Assembly: GCA_963580285.1 (NCBI GenBank)
Contig: OY757015.1
Location: 132,750,029-132,814,028, forward strand
Direction of reading: 5' to 3'
Length of the DNA stretch: 64,000 nt
DNA from: Lucinisca nassula
Taxonomy: Eukaryota > Mollusca > Bivalvia > Lucinida > Lucinidae
Within the stretch, counting starts at the first letter, position 1; each line of letters opens with the position of its first letter. Under the pieces are notes generated by a model. It did not search any database and was not told the DNA's origin. It saw only the letters and a program-made list of their open reading frames with translations. Positions 32,921 to 42,722 of the stretch are shown piece by piece. The position numbers and the translations under genes are program-made.

Positions 32921-33091
32921 TTGCATGACTTTTAGCGACATTGAGATGAAACGACATCCCATAAGCTGCCGCCCAATGAAACTCGACGCACACCACTTTG
33001 CTTGGGTTAAGCTCACGTTCGATTGGGTTTTAGCTCTGCGTGGAAGCATCAGGCAATCCAATCTTTTTCTTGTAGCTCCGGTGGGTGGGGC
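32921..33091 (-). mobile_element. SINE family A, truncated
   Basis: The tail region is missing. It faces the preceding copy, giving an inverted pair of SINE A remnants. Confidence 0.65.
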
Positions 33092-33189
33092 CCAGCTGTG
33101 TTAACGTCAGCACACAACTTATTAAATAACTATTTAACTATTGTGTCTGTGGGTTGGGGTGGCCTTTCAAAATCAATTCAGTTGCTTCA

Positions 33190-33470
33190 CATCACGAAAA
33201 CACGCCGATATAATTTTGACCCCCTTGAACCCCACTTTTATATGGTAAAACTGGGGTTTCCAGGGGTATACCTTATTTTTCTTATTTCTGCTTTAAAATA
33301 AAGATCGTGGGTCCTCGTTAGAACCGTCTCGATGAGGCGGTTCTACCGGGTGCCCACAATCTATATTTTAAGCAGAAATAAGAAAAATATTACAAGTTTT
33401 CACCCTAAAATTTTCATTTTTTTCGGCGAAATAAGGTGGCATTGTATTTTATAGGCGTGTTTTCGTAATG
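33190..33470. mobile_element. Hairpin MITE, best complete copy
   Basis: Terminal repeats catcacgaaaacacgccgat and ataggcgtgttttcgtaatg. Sub-terminal CCCCTTGAACCCC. The core gatcgtgggtcctcgttaga ... gggtgcccacaatc is flanked by inverted cttatttctgctttaaaata / tattttaagcagaaataag. Confidence 0.85.
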
Positions 33471-33960
33471 AATCCGATTTTTAATCAGAGTTGGGCCAAA
33501 AACCGGAGTACCCGGAGAAAAAAATTAGGTTCAATTACACAATATTTCTTCAAAATTCCAAAGTTAAGTGCTAAATTTCCTTGGGCCTCATCACGATCTC
33601 CTTCTTCGTCGTCTCGGACCATTTAAAACCTAATTCTGTAATTATAACATGCTTTGTCTCACCGGGTCAGTTGGTGTTAAATTTCTTTTGGCGATATTTT
33701 GTTTGACCAGGCCAATCAATCATAATTATCTGCAGCTTAAGCATACTTGCTTGTTACGTAAGTGCGTAGCGTAAATAATACTACGGATAGCTACATGTAT
33801 GTTTGATTGCCAATTTAATTGCCAATTTAAGGAAACCGAACACTATCTCTCTCTTCATAGTCACAGAAGCACTATTATCATTTCATGCTTTGTTTCACCG
33901 GGTCATTTAGTCGTAATTTACGGTACTTAACCATTCATAATGTTTTTTTTTATTATTATT
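33471..33960. other. No gene recognised
   Basis: A weak tandem is visible (tgctttgtctcaccgggtca at 33,651 and tgctttgtttcaccgggtca at 33,887). Confidence 0.45.
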
Positions 33961-33989
33961 TTTATTCCAATTGGTTGTAATTTAATGAA

Positions 33990-34262
33990 CAAAAACCTAT
34001 ACATGTACATGTAATTCGATAAAAATTGATGCGCAAGACAAGCGTGGGCCAACGTGGACCTAAGCGTGTAGCGTGAAGGCTTTCCGTGGATCGCGATGGT
34101 TGCGAGATACGAGCGTGGACAAACGTGAAATAAGCGTGGATCAAGCGTGGAACTAGCGTGGGTTTTGCGAGGGTTGTGCGCGAAGCGTAATCCTTTTCTC
34201 GTTCATGCACGATCGTGAGGGATAATAAGATTTCTAAGACTGTACTGTATATACAGAGTAGA
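33990..34262 (-). mobile_element. GCGTGG-iterated element, right-end copy
   Basis: The body of aagcgtgga/gcgtggg words (aagcgtggaactagcgtggg) is followed by the terminus at 34,208-34,250. That terminus is the exact reverse complement of 20,071-20,113. Confidence 0.65.
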
Positions 34263-34444
34263 ATCAATCATTTTTTCGTTAAAGAAATAAAATCCTTCCG
34301 GCATTGTTTAGCTTGCTCGAATTTATTTGGTCCTGTAAATTATTCCTTAGTCTGGTAAAATTTAAGAATGGACCAGACCGAATGTCTGGTAATATCTGGG
34401 AAGTATTTGTGAACACTGCAATATTGTTCCATGAAAGAACGAGT

Positions 34445-34758
34445 TACCGTATTCGACCTATTACCCGCACCGTGCGCTTAGTTTTTTCAAAATTGTATGA
34501 AAATATTGTGGTGAAAAATCTTCCTAATAAGCGCACACTCAATACAAAAAAAAGCTTCCGATATGATTTTTTATAGATTTGAATTTCAGCATAGGGGTTC
34601 ACAATATATACATATGATTGTCTTGGTCAAAGATGCAGCAAAACTCAATATGAATTTGTTGGGAGGTTACTGTAAAGTGTGCGCTTGTGTATTTTTTTCA
34701 GAAAAAGCTTGTGTGTGCGCTTATAGGAGCATGTGCGGTAAATAGGTCGAATACAGTA
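34445..34758. mobile_element. ~310-bp Tc1/mariner-like MITE
   Basis: Termini ccgtattcgacctattaccc and aataggtcgaatacag are inverted and each is flanked by TA. Inner arms gcgcttag / aagcgcacac repeat with cttataggagcatgtgcgg. There is no transposase. Confidence 0.7.
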
Positions 34759-35230
34759 TCTTATGAGTTATGGGCGAGTTTTCTTAGGTGAGAGTTTCAT
34801 TAGCATTAGGGGCTAAACAAAGAGCTGAAAAAATAAAGTGAAACTGAAAGCACTGCATGGGAGATCTGAAAATCCTAACGCTCATGAAGACTGTCAACTG
34901 CAAATATCACGGGAAAATGCTTTCAGTTAGCATTGATTATTTCATTTAGTTGACGTGTTCAAAAATTCTTCAGTTAAATTCAGATATTTGCAGAAAATCC
35001 ATTACCCGAGCAAGAGAAAACACGCTTGTGGAAAATTCGAAGACCTTGACCTTGATGCTTATGCTCTTGAAAAACAAAATAATTATAAGCATTTGTGCGC
35101 TAAAACTACAAACTTTGTCGGACATCAAAGATTCCTATATATGCATATCCTCTATTTTAGCTGTTCTGATTTAGTAGAGATGTAAATATTTTTTTTTTTT
35201 AAATTATCCAAATTTTTAAGCGACACAAAA
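34759..35230. other. No gene recognised; sequence upstream of a possible first exon
   Basis: AT-rich. The two overlapping 74-76 codon ORFs at 34,950-35,185 lack recognisable content. No promoter motif I would defend. Confidence 0.4.
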
Positions 35231-35312
35231 ATGGCAGCGCCCTTGAGAAGTGTTTTGCAAAACAAGAAACTAGCAGGACTCTTAGAATTTTCCTGTAAAA
35301 CCAAACAGTTTG
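35231..35312 (+). CDS. Possible first coding exon of an unidentified gene
   Basis: An ATG in a strong context (acaaaaATGGCA) opens MAAPLRSVLQNKKLAGLLEF and stays open to a possible donor TTTG|GTAATC (phase 1). Nothing in the 28 residues identifies a family. An N-terminal MAAPLR start is common in animal proteins, including mitochondrial ones, but that is only suggestive. The donor is weak (an alternative is at TCCT|GTAAAA), and phase 1 does not match the phase-0 exons downstream without another exon between. Confidence 0.35.
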
Positions 35313-35680
35313 GTAATCAGAATCGTTTAATCTAAACAATTTTCAACGAATTTCCATGAAACAATTTTCACGGATTCTGTCTGAATCAACCAAATATTGG
35401 CATACAAAAATGATCTGTAACCATATAGGAGGAGCACTATGTCGTTACTCATTTCGGAATCACTATCCATTTTACAATTTCCGGTGATTCCGAATTGTTT
35501 CGCTCAATTTTAAAAATCGATCGTCACTTCCTGTGACTGAGCTTCCGGTCGGGTGGAGAAGTGACACTTTGAGTGTCAACATGGATAATTGGAAGTGAGA
35601 GTTAAATCATTGCTGTAAAGAAACTAACTCTGCAGTGACATAAGCCTATGTGGGGCAAGTGATTAACTTCCTAGTAACAG

Positions 35681-35729
35681 GCAGTCGGAAGAGTTTGACC
35701 GATTGCAAAGGACAAGTTTTAAGCACAAG
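35681..35729 (+). CDS. Very tentative small exon
   Basis: 49 nt between acceptor cttcctagtaacag and donor CACAAG|GTGCTG. In the frame that ends in phase 0 it encodes QSEEFDRLQRTSFKHK. It would supply the phase needed by 36,056, but not by the first exon above. No homology is recognised. Listed only because the borders and phase fit. Confidence 0.2.
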
Positions 35730-35750
35730 GTGCTGTACTTTTCTAACTAT

Positions 35751-35916
35751 ATTAGAAGCCTCCGTGGTGCAGTGGTTACGCTACTCGCCTTGTAAACCAG
35801 GGATCGCAGGATCGATCCCGGGCTTCTCCAGACTTTCGGATGAGTCTTTAAACCGAGGTCCCGTCTCCGTATGACCTTAGCTGTTGGTGGGACGTAAAAC
35901 TAAAACTCACTCACTC
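35751..35916 (+). mobile_element. tRNA-derived SINE family B, full copy
   Basis: 14-bp target duplication acttttctaactat (35,737-35,750; 35,917-35,930). A-box-like tggtgcagtggttacgct, B-box-like ggatcgatcccg, tail of ACTC units. Confidence 0.88.
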
Positions 35917-36055
35917 ACTTTTCTAACTATCAAATGTCAGTTGAATTATTATTTAAATCATTGTTATAATATTATTTTGAATTAATTGTTATATAATCAT
36001 AGAATTATAGCATCACTTGTTATGCCCTACTTATTTCACAACATTTCTGCAACAG

Positions 36056-36766
36056 CCTTCCTACAAGTACAAGGGGGAACAAGACAGTTCCCCGACATGG
36101 TTTTTGGAGACAGTTCCCCGACACATTTGTAGACAGTTCCCCGACACTATTGTTCATAGTTAAATGACCTGTGCCTGATAATTATAATTGGCAATTAGTT
36201 CCCAGACACTTTTGATGAGAGTTCCCCGACACTATTGTTCATAGTCTTAATAACCTAATTGGCAATTAGGGATAATTGGGGATAATAAAGGCTAAGTAAC
36301 AATTCTGATTCTGAAGTGATCATTGTGAATAGATTAAGTATACCTGTGATTTGGAGAGGCAATGTCTTTCTGTGTCGGGGAATTGTCTTAAGATATATTA
36401 GTTATAATTTGGACGTTTCCTGTTATGGCAACTATACTAATGAGTTGTCTGAAATATTCTCGTTGGAAGTATAAGCTTTTATTTTATACATGTAAAAGTC
36501 TGTCGAGGAACTGTCTCCAAAAATGTCGATGAACCCATCATTTAATATTTCTAAACGTCTGTCGGTGAATTGTCTTCAAAATATTGATGAACACATAATA
36601 ACTATCAATTATGATAATCATCATGATCAGTCACAGGTCATTTGGCTATGAACAATAGTGTCGGGGGAACTGTCTCCAAAAACCGTGTCGGGGAACTGTC
36701 TCAATTCCATACAAGGAACCCTTGGAAAATATATTTATCATGGACCAGCATTCTGATCTTCACAAG
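36056..36766 (+). pseudogene. Candidate coding exon split by a foldback element
   Basis: After acceptor ttctgcaacag the frame reads PSYKYK (36,056-36,073) and is then cut by the 636-bp insertion. It resumes in the same frame after the repeated TACAAG with EPLENIFIMDQHSDLHK and ends in phase 0 at CACAAG|GTTTTG. With the insertion removed it would be a 63-69 bp exon, phase 0 to 0, matching the phase of the exon at 39,045. As it stands, the frame meets a stop inside the element, so either the element is skipped in splicing or the allele is broken. The donor GTTTTG is weak and the coding evidence is short, so this is a hypothesis. Confidence 0.35.
36074..36709. mobile_element. 636-bp foldback element with iterated CAGTTCCCCGACA motif
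   Basis: The arms (about 36,082-36,190 and 36,600-36,701) are inverted copies. Each contains agacagttccccgaca, gtttttggagacagttccc and ctattgttcatag, then aatgacctgtg. The motif is repeated 3-4 times per arm and again inside in looser form (tgtcgaggaactgtctcc, tgtcggtgaattgtcttc). TACAAG flanks both sides (36,068-36,073; 36,710-36,715). No transposase. Confidence 0.7.
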
Positions 36767-36779
36767 GTTTTGTTGTTTT

Positions 36780-37130
36780 TTTACCTAGAATTCCGAATTC
36801 TATTACGAAACAACATTAATCCAAAAGTTTTTGATTGTTGTTTTTTGTGTATGCATATTTCCATATTCCCTGCATATAACATGTAGTTGTGACATTTATT
36901 TTAGAGATATTTTATACCATATTATGTTTTCACTTGTCTAATCACTATTAGCTAAATACCCTAAATAAACACATCACACATTTAAATTAGGTTGTTACCG
37001 CTGGAAGAATAAAAAAAAATGCAAACCTGGTTATGCATGCCGTGTGGGCCAAAATTATAATTTGTGACCGGTATATCAAGTACAAAGAATATGTAGAGAT
37101 AACTCATGGATACCCAAAATTATTTAGTAC
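36780..37130. other. No gene recognised
   Basis: AT-rich, unremarkable. Confidence 0.45.
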
Positions 37131-37179
37131 AATTAGACCAAAATTATTGTCCAAGTGAGTGAGCCTCTTCTGATGAGGG

Positions 37180-37345
37180 ACGTATCACATGTATATATTG
37201 TACTCGAAAGTTCGGTTGTGGGTGCTCATTTTGACCACTTTTATGAGGCGGTTCTAATGAGTATCCACAATGTTTGTCTTGTAGAAGTAAATAGGAACAT
37301 GATGAATCTCACCAACACCAGTTTTCTCTAAGAATGGTGGGGTTT
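37180..37345. mobile_element. Hairpin MITE, strongly diverged
   Basis: The core ggttgtgggtgctcatttt ... ggcggttctaatgagtatcc and the ggtggggtttag segment remain. Confidence 0.5.
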
Positions 37346-37555
37346 AGTGAGATGTGTTTAGTGTGACCAACGCAGTATCAGAAGAACATTACAGTCCCAG
37401 ATCAGACAACTCCTGGAAGAGTAGACATGATAAGGGGTCTGCACTGTTTGCAATTCCATCTGCACAGTTTGGCTTCTTGCTCGAGTGTGAAATAAATTTG
37501 CTAAGCTTTCAGGAGAATTACTGGTACTGGCCGAGAATTCCAACCAGTCTTCCCG

Positions 37556-37829
37556 GTTTAGCATCCCCAGCAACACTGTATGGGTCATTTTTGAGATGTT
37601 GCTTCCAGTTTTGTGGGACTTTTACCCGACATTGAGATGAATGACATCTCAAGCCCTGTCACCCAGTGCAACCAATAGGGTTTATAAGTATGGACAGTCC
37701 AACTCCCAACGCTTTGCCTGGGCAGGCCTAGATCCTCTTTAAAAGTGGTTTACCAGAACTAGTGTTTGGTCGGTTTCAGCTCTGTGTGGAAAAATCATGC
37801 AGCCCATCAAAATCCTGATGGGCGGGAGC
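37556..37829 (-). mobile_element. SINE family A, tail missing
   Basis: Begins inside the 3' region (ggtttagcatccccagcaac) and extends to the head (ctgatgggcgggagcc). Confidence 0.75.
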
Positions 37830-37989
37830 CGACCAGGTGTCTAAATTTTTTAGGATTTTTACCATTGTCTTTGTGACTCTTGTGACAAGCACCCACGAAT
37901 CTATGTTTTGAACAAAAATAGTGGGAAAAAATGTAAGGTGTTATTTAGTATGACTTGTTCTCTTTCCATTTCTTTTAACTTACCATATG

Positions 37990-38070
37990 TATTTGAGCAA
38001 ACAGTGTAGACACAGATGAGACAATGCAGAATGTGTTGTCTCATCAGGGTCTGCACTGTTTGCCACTCAT
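37990..38070. repeat. CAAACAGTG..TGATGAGAC hairpin
   Basis: gagcaaacagtgtagacaca ... gggtctgcactgtttgcca pair; same family as 28,620 and 38,565. Confidence 0.6.
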
Positions 38071-38149
38071 CAAGCAACTTTAGGCACAACTTTGGGTAGT
38101 ATGTTGTACTTACTAATTAATCAGTTACAAGCAAATCAGTAATGATGTT

Positions 38150-38310
38150 AAGGTCTGAAGCTTATTTTTCCTCTAAAATATTAATTGTGAGTACTCGTTA
38201 GAACTGCCTCAATGAGGCAGTTCTCGTCGATACCTACTATCTATGTTTTTGAGCAGAAGTAAGAAATATAACACTTATTGTCATCTTCAAATATTCATTT
38301 TTAGGCTGTG
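38150..38310. mobile_element. Hairpin MITE, diverged
   Basis: Core actcgttagaactgcctc / gaggcagttctcgtcgata, with flanking cctctaaaatatt and gagcagaagtaaga. Confidence 0.6.
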
Positions 38311-38526
38311 AAGTTTACAATGCATTTTATGAGCACCTGAGTATATGCAAGTATGTGAAATTGGTTGTGCATAACTGAAACTCCCTTAAACCATTTTATA
38401 GCAAATGATTGCAATTGGTAGTTAAATGCTGATCATCATGTGTTTTAGTTTATAGTATATTGTTGAGGTTTGGAGGTATTCTCAATATTCTATATATATA
38501 ATAAATTTGCTTATCCGTTTGATAGT

Positions 38527-38757
38527 CTCTAACCCATTTGGTAACGGAAACCCCAAAAGGGTAACTGGCAAACAGTGCAGGCCCAGATCAGATGCTGCAG
38601 CAGGCGTCATCTGATCAGGGCCTCCACTGTTTGCTATAAGTTCAGTCATTTTCTGAATCAATTCAGAAGAAAGCACAATCTGACACCCCTAAATTTTGAA
38701 ATGGACTCCTGCTATATATAAGGAGGAAGTTTCCATTTGGTACAAAAAAGGGTTAAT
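38527..38757. mobile_element. MITE with CAAACAGTGCAGGCCC hairpin, copy 2
   Basis: The hairpin ctggcaaacagtgcaggccc ... gggcctccactgtttgc, then ctgacacccctaaattttg, then ccatttggtacaaaaaaggg, matches copy 1 at 28,605 in order. Ends taaccc ... gggtta. Confidence 0.7.
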
Positions 38758-39044
38758 GATGTATTTTATTTTTTAAATTGCAATAATCTCTTTAATGAAT
38801 TAAATGCAGGAAATGACTTAGATAAGGTCACTTATATCAGAGGTGTTAAATTTAATTTATTGTTAAACAGGTGTCATAAACTGGACAATTTCCTGTCAAG
38901 TAATTATGGGTTATAAATGTGAGGTGCCATAGGCTCTGGAGGTGTGATATATTGTGTTTACAAATTGAGTTGTTTAATATGTCCAGAGTTGAGACAGAAG
39001 ATAAAAATAATCTGTCATGTAATTTCGTTTTTGCCGTCCTTTAG
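38758..39044. other. Putative intron sequence, nothing else seen
   Basis: No repeat or ORF I can support. It ends in the polypyrimidine acceptor tttgccgtcctttag of the next exon. Confidence 0.4.
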
Positions 39045-39128
39045 CTCCTCAACAGAAATGGAATCAAGACAAAATCACTTCATCTTCTTTGGTACACGCA
39101 TATAAAATCCTTACTCAAGGTCTTAAAG
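39045..39128 (+). CDS. Internal exon of an unidentified gene (28 codons)
   Basis: 84 bp, phase 0 at both ends, between a strong acceptor (tttttgccgtcctttag) and donor TTAAAG|GTGAAC. It encodes LLNRNGIKTKSLHLLWYTHI followed by KSLLKVLK, which looks like an amphipathic helical segment. It joins in phase to the exon at 41,858 (..KVLK-GMAP..), and together they read as one helical region. I do not recognise the family; an alpha-helical repeat protein is one possibility. Coding status is inferred from splice sites and frame only. Confidence 0.45.
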
Positions 39129-39303
39129 GTGAACCCCTTGGGTGACAGTTAATAATTGGAGAAAAGCCCGCTAAACTCCCTCCCTGGGTTAGATAAAATC
39201 CCCATAAAATCCCCATAGGTCACATCACCACTGACTGATCAGGGTGCTACAGTCATAATTTGTAGTTTTCATAGAACAAATCATGAGTCGGTTGAGAGAA
39301 AGT

Positions 39304-39503
39304 ACAGTAAAATGTCGCTATTAAGACCACCTAAAATTATAACCGATTCTGGTTTTTAAAAAGCTAATTTAGACGGTTTCAGATATCCTATCTACATGTA
39401 TGTGTTTTCACACCCCGTGTCCTCTAATCAGTGACAACCTTTAGGAGTGTAAAAAAGTGGTCTTACAGGCCCAAAGGTGGTCTTAATATAGGAGTTTAAC
39501 TGT
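39304..39503. mobile_element. 200-bp MITE with TTAAGACCACC inverted termini
   Basis: acagtaaaatgtcgctatta, then agaccacc, at the left and ggtggtcttaatataggagt, then ttaactgt, at the right are inverted repeats with a few mismatches. Confidence 0.7.
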
Positions 39504-39595
39504 TGTTTATACAAAATTTCTTTTGCATACATGTATATTCCCCCAAAAACGTAGATTGAGGGTACGAGCGAGATTTGTCCAAATGAGACTGTGCG

Positions 39596-39750
39596 TTTGT
39601 TTGATTTGAGGTTTAACGTCCCCGTCAACACTTTAAATGTCATTTTGGAGACTTTGCTTCCAATTTTGTGGGACTTTTACCCGACATTGAGATGAAATGA
39701 CAGCTCAAGCCCTGTCGCCCAATGAAACCAATAGGGTTTATTAGCATGGA
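39596..39750 (-). mobile_element. SINE family A 3' half, joined to SINE C
   Basis: Runs from the tail to the middle (ttagcatgga) and is then directly abutted by SINE C of opposite sense. Confidence 0.75.
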
Positions 39751-39950
39751 TGGTAACTCTCTCACTTCCACTGATTCAAGAAGGGCTGATTGTCTGTTTC
39801 TGGTGAAAGAATGTGCACTAAACTGGTTAACCGCTTACATATAAGCCTGCCCAGGAAAAGTGTGGATAGGTAAACTGACTGGCTCAAGAATGACTTTAAA
39901 TAGTGTTGTCTGGGCCGTCTAACTCCAATACAAACAAAAAACAGTACATA
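39751..39950 (+). mobile_element. SINE family C 3' half
   Basis: From ctctctcacttccactgatt to ccaatacaaacaaaaaac. The tRNA-like head is missing at the junction with SINE A. Confidence 0.75.
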
Positions 39951-40283
39951 AATGTTTGTCTTTTCTGATTTTCTAATAATTGATTATTTTATAGGTACAA
40001 GTCTTTATATACATGTAGTTCAAACATTTTGACATGACACTGACCTTTATGCAAGGAATGATTTAGTCAATGTTATCCCAAAATACATCGGTTTTCGTAA
40101 ACTTCTCGTGGATTTTCGGCATCTCGTGAATTGGGACCCATTCACAGACCTTGATGTATTGAATAACAATATCGCCATCTTTGGGAGACAGCGAAGATAA
40201 ATTCATGCATTCAGTCAGGTGCAAAATTATGGTAATAGAATTCACCAGTCTCGTGTCAATTTGTTCGAGCTATACCCAATAGT
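39951..40283. other. No gene recognised
   Basis: Putative intron sequence. Confidence 0.4.
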
Positions 40284-40299
40284 GTGTTTAAAATAGCTT

Positions 40300-41110
40300 G
40301 TTTCATACGTGGTGAACCGGATAGAAGACAAAGCTATATCATCATAGAAGCATCAAACCATTCACAGATGTTTCCCATGGACCCTTTTGATTTTCGTGGT
40401 CAAGGGTCAAATGTCAAGGTCACAATGGACTTGATGTTAAAAGCCTTGGGAACAGGAAAAAAGGGCAAAAAAATAAACATTGAAGCATCGAGCCTGCCAA
40501 AAATAGTAAAAACAATAATGATAATAATAATAGCAATAATAATGTTTCCCATGAAGTTAGGATGAAACCTTTTTATTTTCAAGGTCAAAGGTCAAGGTCA
40601 CAATGGACTTGACATTAAAAAGCTTGTGAACAGGACAGAAGACAAAGCTATCATCACATAAGTATCAAATCTTCCACAAATGTTCCCCATTGAGAAAGGA
40701 TGACCCCTATTGATTTTCAAGGTCAAGGGTCAGTGTCTCCAGGTCACAATGGACTTGAAATTTAAAACCTTGTGAACAGGAAAGAAGATTAAGCAATTAT
40801 CACAGCTCTAGGTATAAAATCTAATTTCTTCCACAAATGTTTCCCTAGGAGAGAGAATGAATCCTATTGATTTTTAAGGTCAATGGGTCAAAGGTCTAGG
40901 TCACAATGGAATTGATATTTAAAACCTTGGGAACAGGATAGAAGACAAAGCAATTATCTTTGGATAGTCAAACCGTCCACAAATGCACCCCATGGAGAGA
41001 GAGTGAACCCTATTGATTTTCAAGGTCAAGGTCACAATGGATTTGACATTAAACCTTGTGAATAGGTTAGAACTTAGAAGACAAAGAAATCATCACATAA
41101 GCATTAAAGG
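40300..41110 (+). repeat. ~145-bp tandem array with AAGGTCACAATGGACTTG
   Basis: About five to six units contain gaacaggacagaagacaaag, catcaaaccttccacaaatg-type text, ttgattttcaaggtcaa and aggtcacaatggacttgac. AGGTCA direct repeats recur in most units. Confidence 0.75.
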
Positions 41111-41149
41111 TATTTAGGTAATCTGTAATGCTTTATAGGTCTAGCATTT

Positions 41150-41455
41150 TCCGCCAGCCTCAGTGGCTCGGTCAGACTGGTTATCAGGAGGACGCGGATT
41201 CACCTCCCGCCGGGGTCGGCAACATTCTCTCGTGGAGATTGATCATGAAATCTTTTCTACAGTCATTCTCTCCCTTCCGCTGATTCAAGAAGGGCAGTTG
41301 TCAGTTTCTGGCGAAAGAAGGTGCACTGTACTTGTTAACTGCTTACGTATAAGCCTGCCCAGGAAAGTGTTGAGAGGTAAACTGACCGGCTCAAAAATGA
41401 CCTAAATAGTGTTGACTGGACCGTAAAACTCCAATACAAACAAACAAATCTAACA
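41150..41455 (+). mobile_element. SINE family C, full copy
   Basis: Head cagcctcagtggctcggtca (A-box-like) and cgcggattcacctcccgc (B-box-like); body cggcaacattctctcgtgga; 3' end gttgactggaccgtaaaact, then ccaatacaaacaaacaaa. Confidence 0.8.
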
Positions 41456-41857
41456 TTTTCCAACTGGATTTAGATGTTGATGTTGTATGCAGTTGCTTGC
41501 ATTGTTTTGTGTAATGTGGAGTTCAAAAGAATACCATAATTATATACATTTTGTAGAAGAGAGAATGTTTCAAAGGGGTGGTGAGTGATTGTGTCAGTGC
41601 AGTGTCTGTAATGGCTATATACATCAGACTCACATTGACAGCTTCATTCACTATCTCATAATCTTCATTCCGACTGAACTCTTGATTGATTAAATGTGGG
41701 ATTTTAAATGTTTTAATACTAAATACAAAGGCATTTAGAGCCACAGGAGTATATGTGTGCCTATAGAGTCTTCATGGATTCTTCTAAAAGGAGCAGCACT
41801 TAAAGGTGGATCTTTTGAGGAGGACAAAAACAGCACGGTATTAATTTGTTTCTCAAG
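41456..41857. other. Putative intron; weak minus-strand open frame
   Basis: The minus frame at 41,523-41,744 (73 codons, e.g. NEDYEIVNEAVNVSLMYIA) has a GTGAGT in it but no convincing acceptor, so I do not call a gene. Confidence 0.3.
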
Positions 41858-42067
41858 GGCATGGCTCCAATTCTTACTATTTTGGAATCATTCCTTGAAA
41901 ACACAGGAGCCGTAGATAGCATCAATACATGCCTAAATAGGTTACCGTTCAATAAGTCACCTTCTGGTTGCCCATTGAAGACAAAACAAAAAGGATCAAT
42001 GTTTAGACCCGGAAGGCCTATACAGAAACCCTCTCCTCAAAATGAAACAGAATATCTACATGTCAGA
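41858..42067 (+). CDS. Internal exon of an unidentified gene (70 codons)
   Basis: 210 bp, phase 0 at both ends, between acceptor taatttgtttctcaag and a consensus donor CAGA|GTAAGG. It encodes GMAPILTILESFLENTGAVD, then a basic, proline-containing stretch (KTKQKGSMFRPGRPIQKPSP) and NETEYLHVR. There are no stops, the codon use is mixed, and the segment lies outside any repeat I can see; of the exons outside HSPA12 it is the best supported. The N-terminal part looks helical and the C-terminal part like a linker. No family was recognised. No following exon was found in the 22 kb downstream, which is satellite and triplet repeat. The gene may continue past the window or end in a decayed locus. Confidence 0.55.
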
Positions 42068-42159
42068 GTAAGGGAATGCTTGTTAAGTTGCTGTTCATTT
42101 ACTTAAATAGATCCTTCATCCAAAAAGTGATATCAACCATTGTTTATTGTTTGTTTTTA
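42068..42159 (+). other. Sequence between candidate exon and element terminus
   Basis: Short; nothing recognised beyond the donor. Confidence 0.4.
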
Positions 42160-42540
42160 GCTCACCTGAGCATGAATTGCTCAAGATGAGCCATTGTGAT
42201 CACTATGTGACGTTTGTCGTCTGTCTGTCCTTCCACAATTTCTACTTAGCCAATTTCAGAATTATTTCACACAAATGTAGTAGGTCATATAATGGTCTTG
42301 CGCCAAACTTATGAACAGCAGAGGTCCGGTTTATATGCTCTGCAGGTTGTCTCATGGTGCTCTACATATCTGGGAAGTTCAAAGAAAATATCTCAAATGG
42401 TATCAAAATTATGGAGCGGATGTGCAGATGGGCACGGAAATGTCGGAGGAATATAACATAATATTCCGCCACTTTTTGAGTGACAGGGCATAAAAAGGAT
42501 TAGTACTGAACATTTGTTCAACTTATTTTATCATAGAACG
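42160..42540 (+). mobile_element. Hairpin terminus of a pearl/Helentron-like element
   Basis: agctcacctgagcatgaatt, then gctcaagatgagc, is the hairpin. It is followed by ctgtctgtccttccacaatt and a diverged single-copy body. The 60-codon ORF at 42,311 is not supported. Confidence 0.55.
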
Positions 42541-42554
42541 CAAGAAAATGTTTG

Positions 42555-42722
42555 CGCTATAAAATTTCAAATTTCACTGGCGACCCTTTTTCAAATATTA
42601 AAGGAATTGCCTTTTTGTCAACCATCTACGAACTAACACCAATATAGTGTTACATTGCAAAAAGGCAATATTATTCGACTTGTAGCTAGGCGGTTGCTAG
42701 GCTAGACCATCAGAACAATATC
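42555..42722 (+). repeat. Single ~170-bp satellite monomer
   Basis: Contains ctggcgacccttttt, ttgtcaaccatctacgaact, gcaatattattcgacttgta and ggttgctaggctagacc, the satellite's order. It is separated from the next monomers by the array at 42,723. Confidence 0.65.

Noticed and set aside
41523..41744. Minus-strand 73-codon frame with plausible composition
   Set aside because: No acceptor or neighbouring minus exon found, and it overlaps what looks like a + strand intron.
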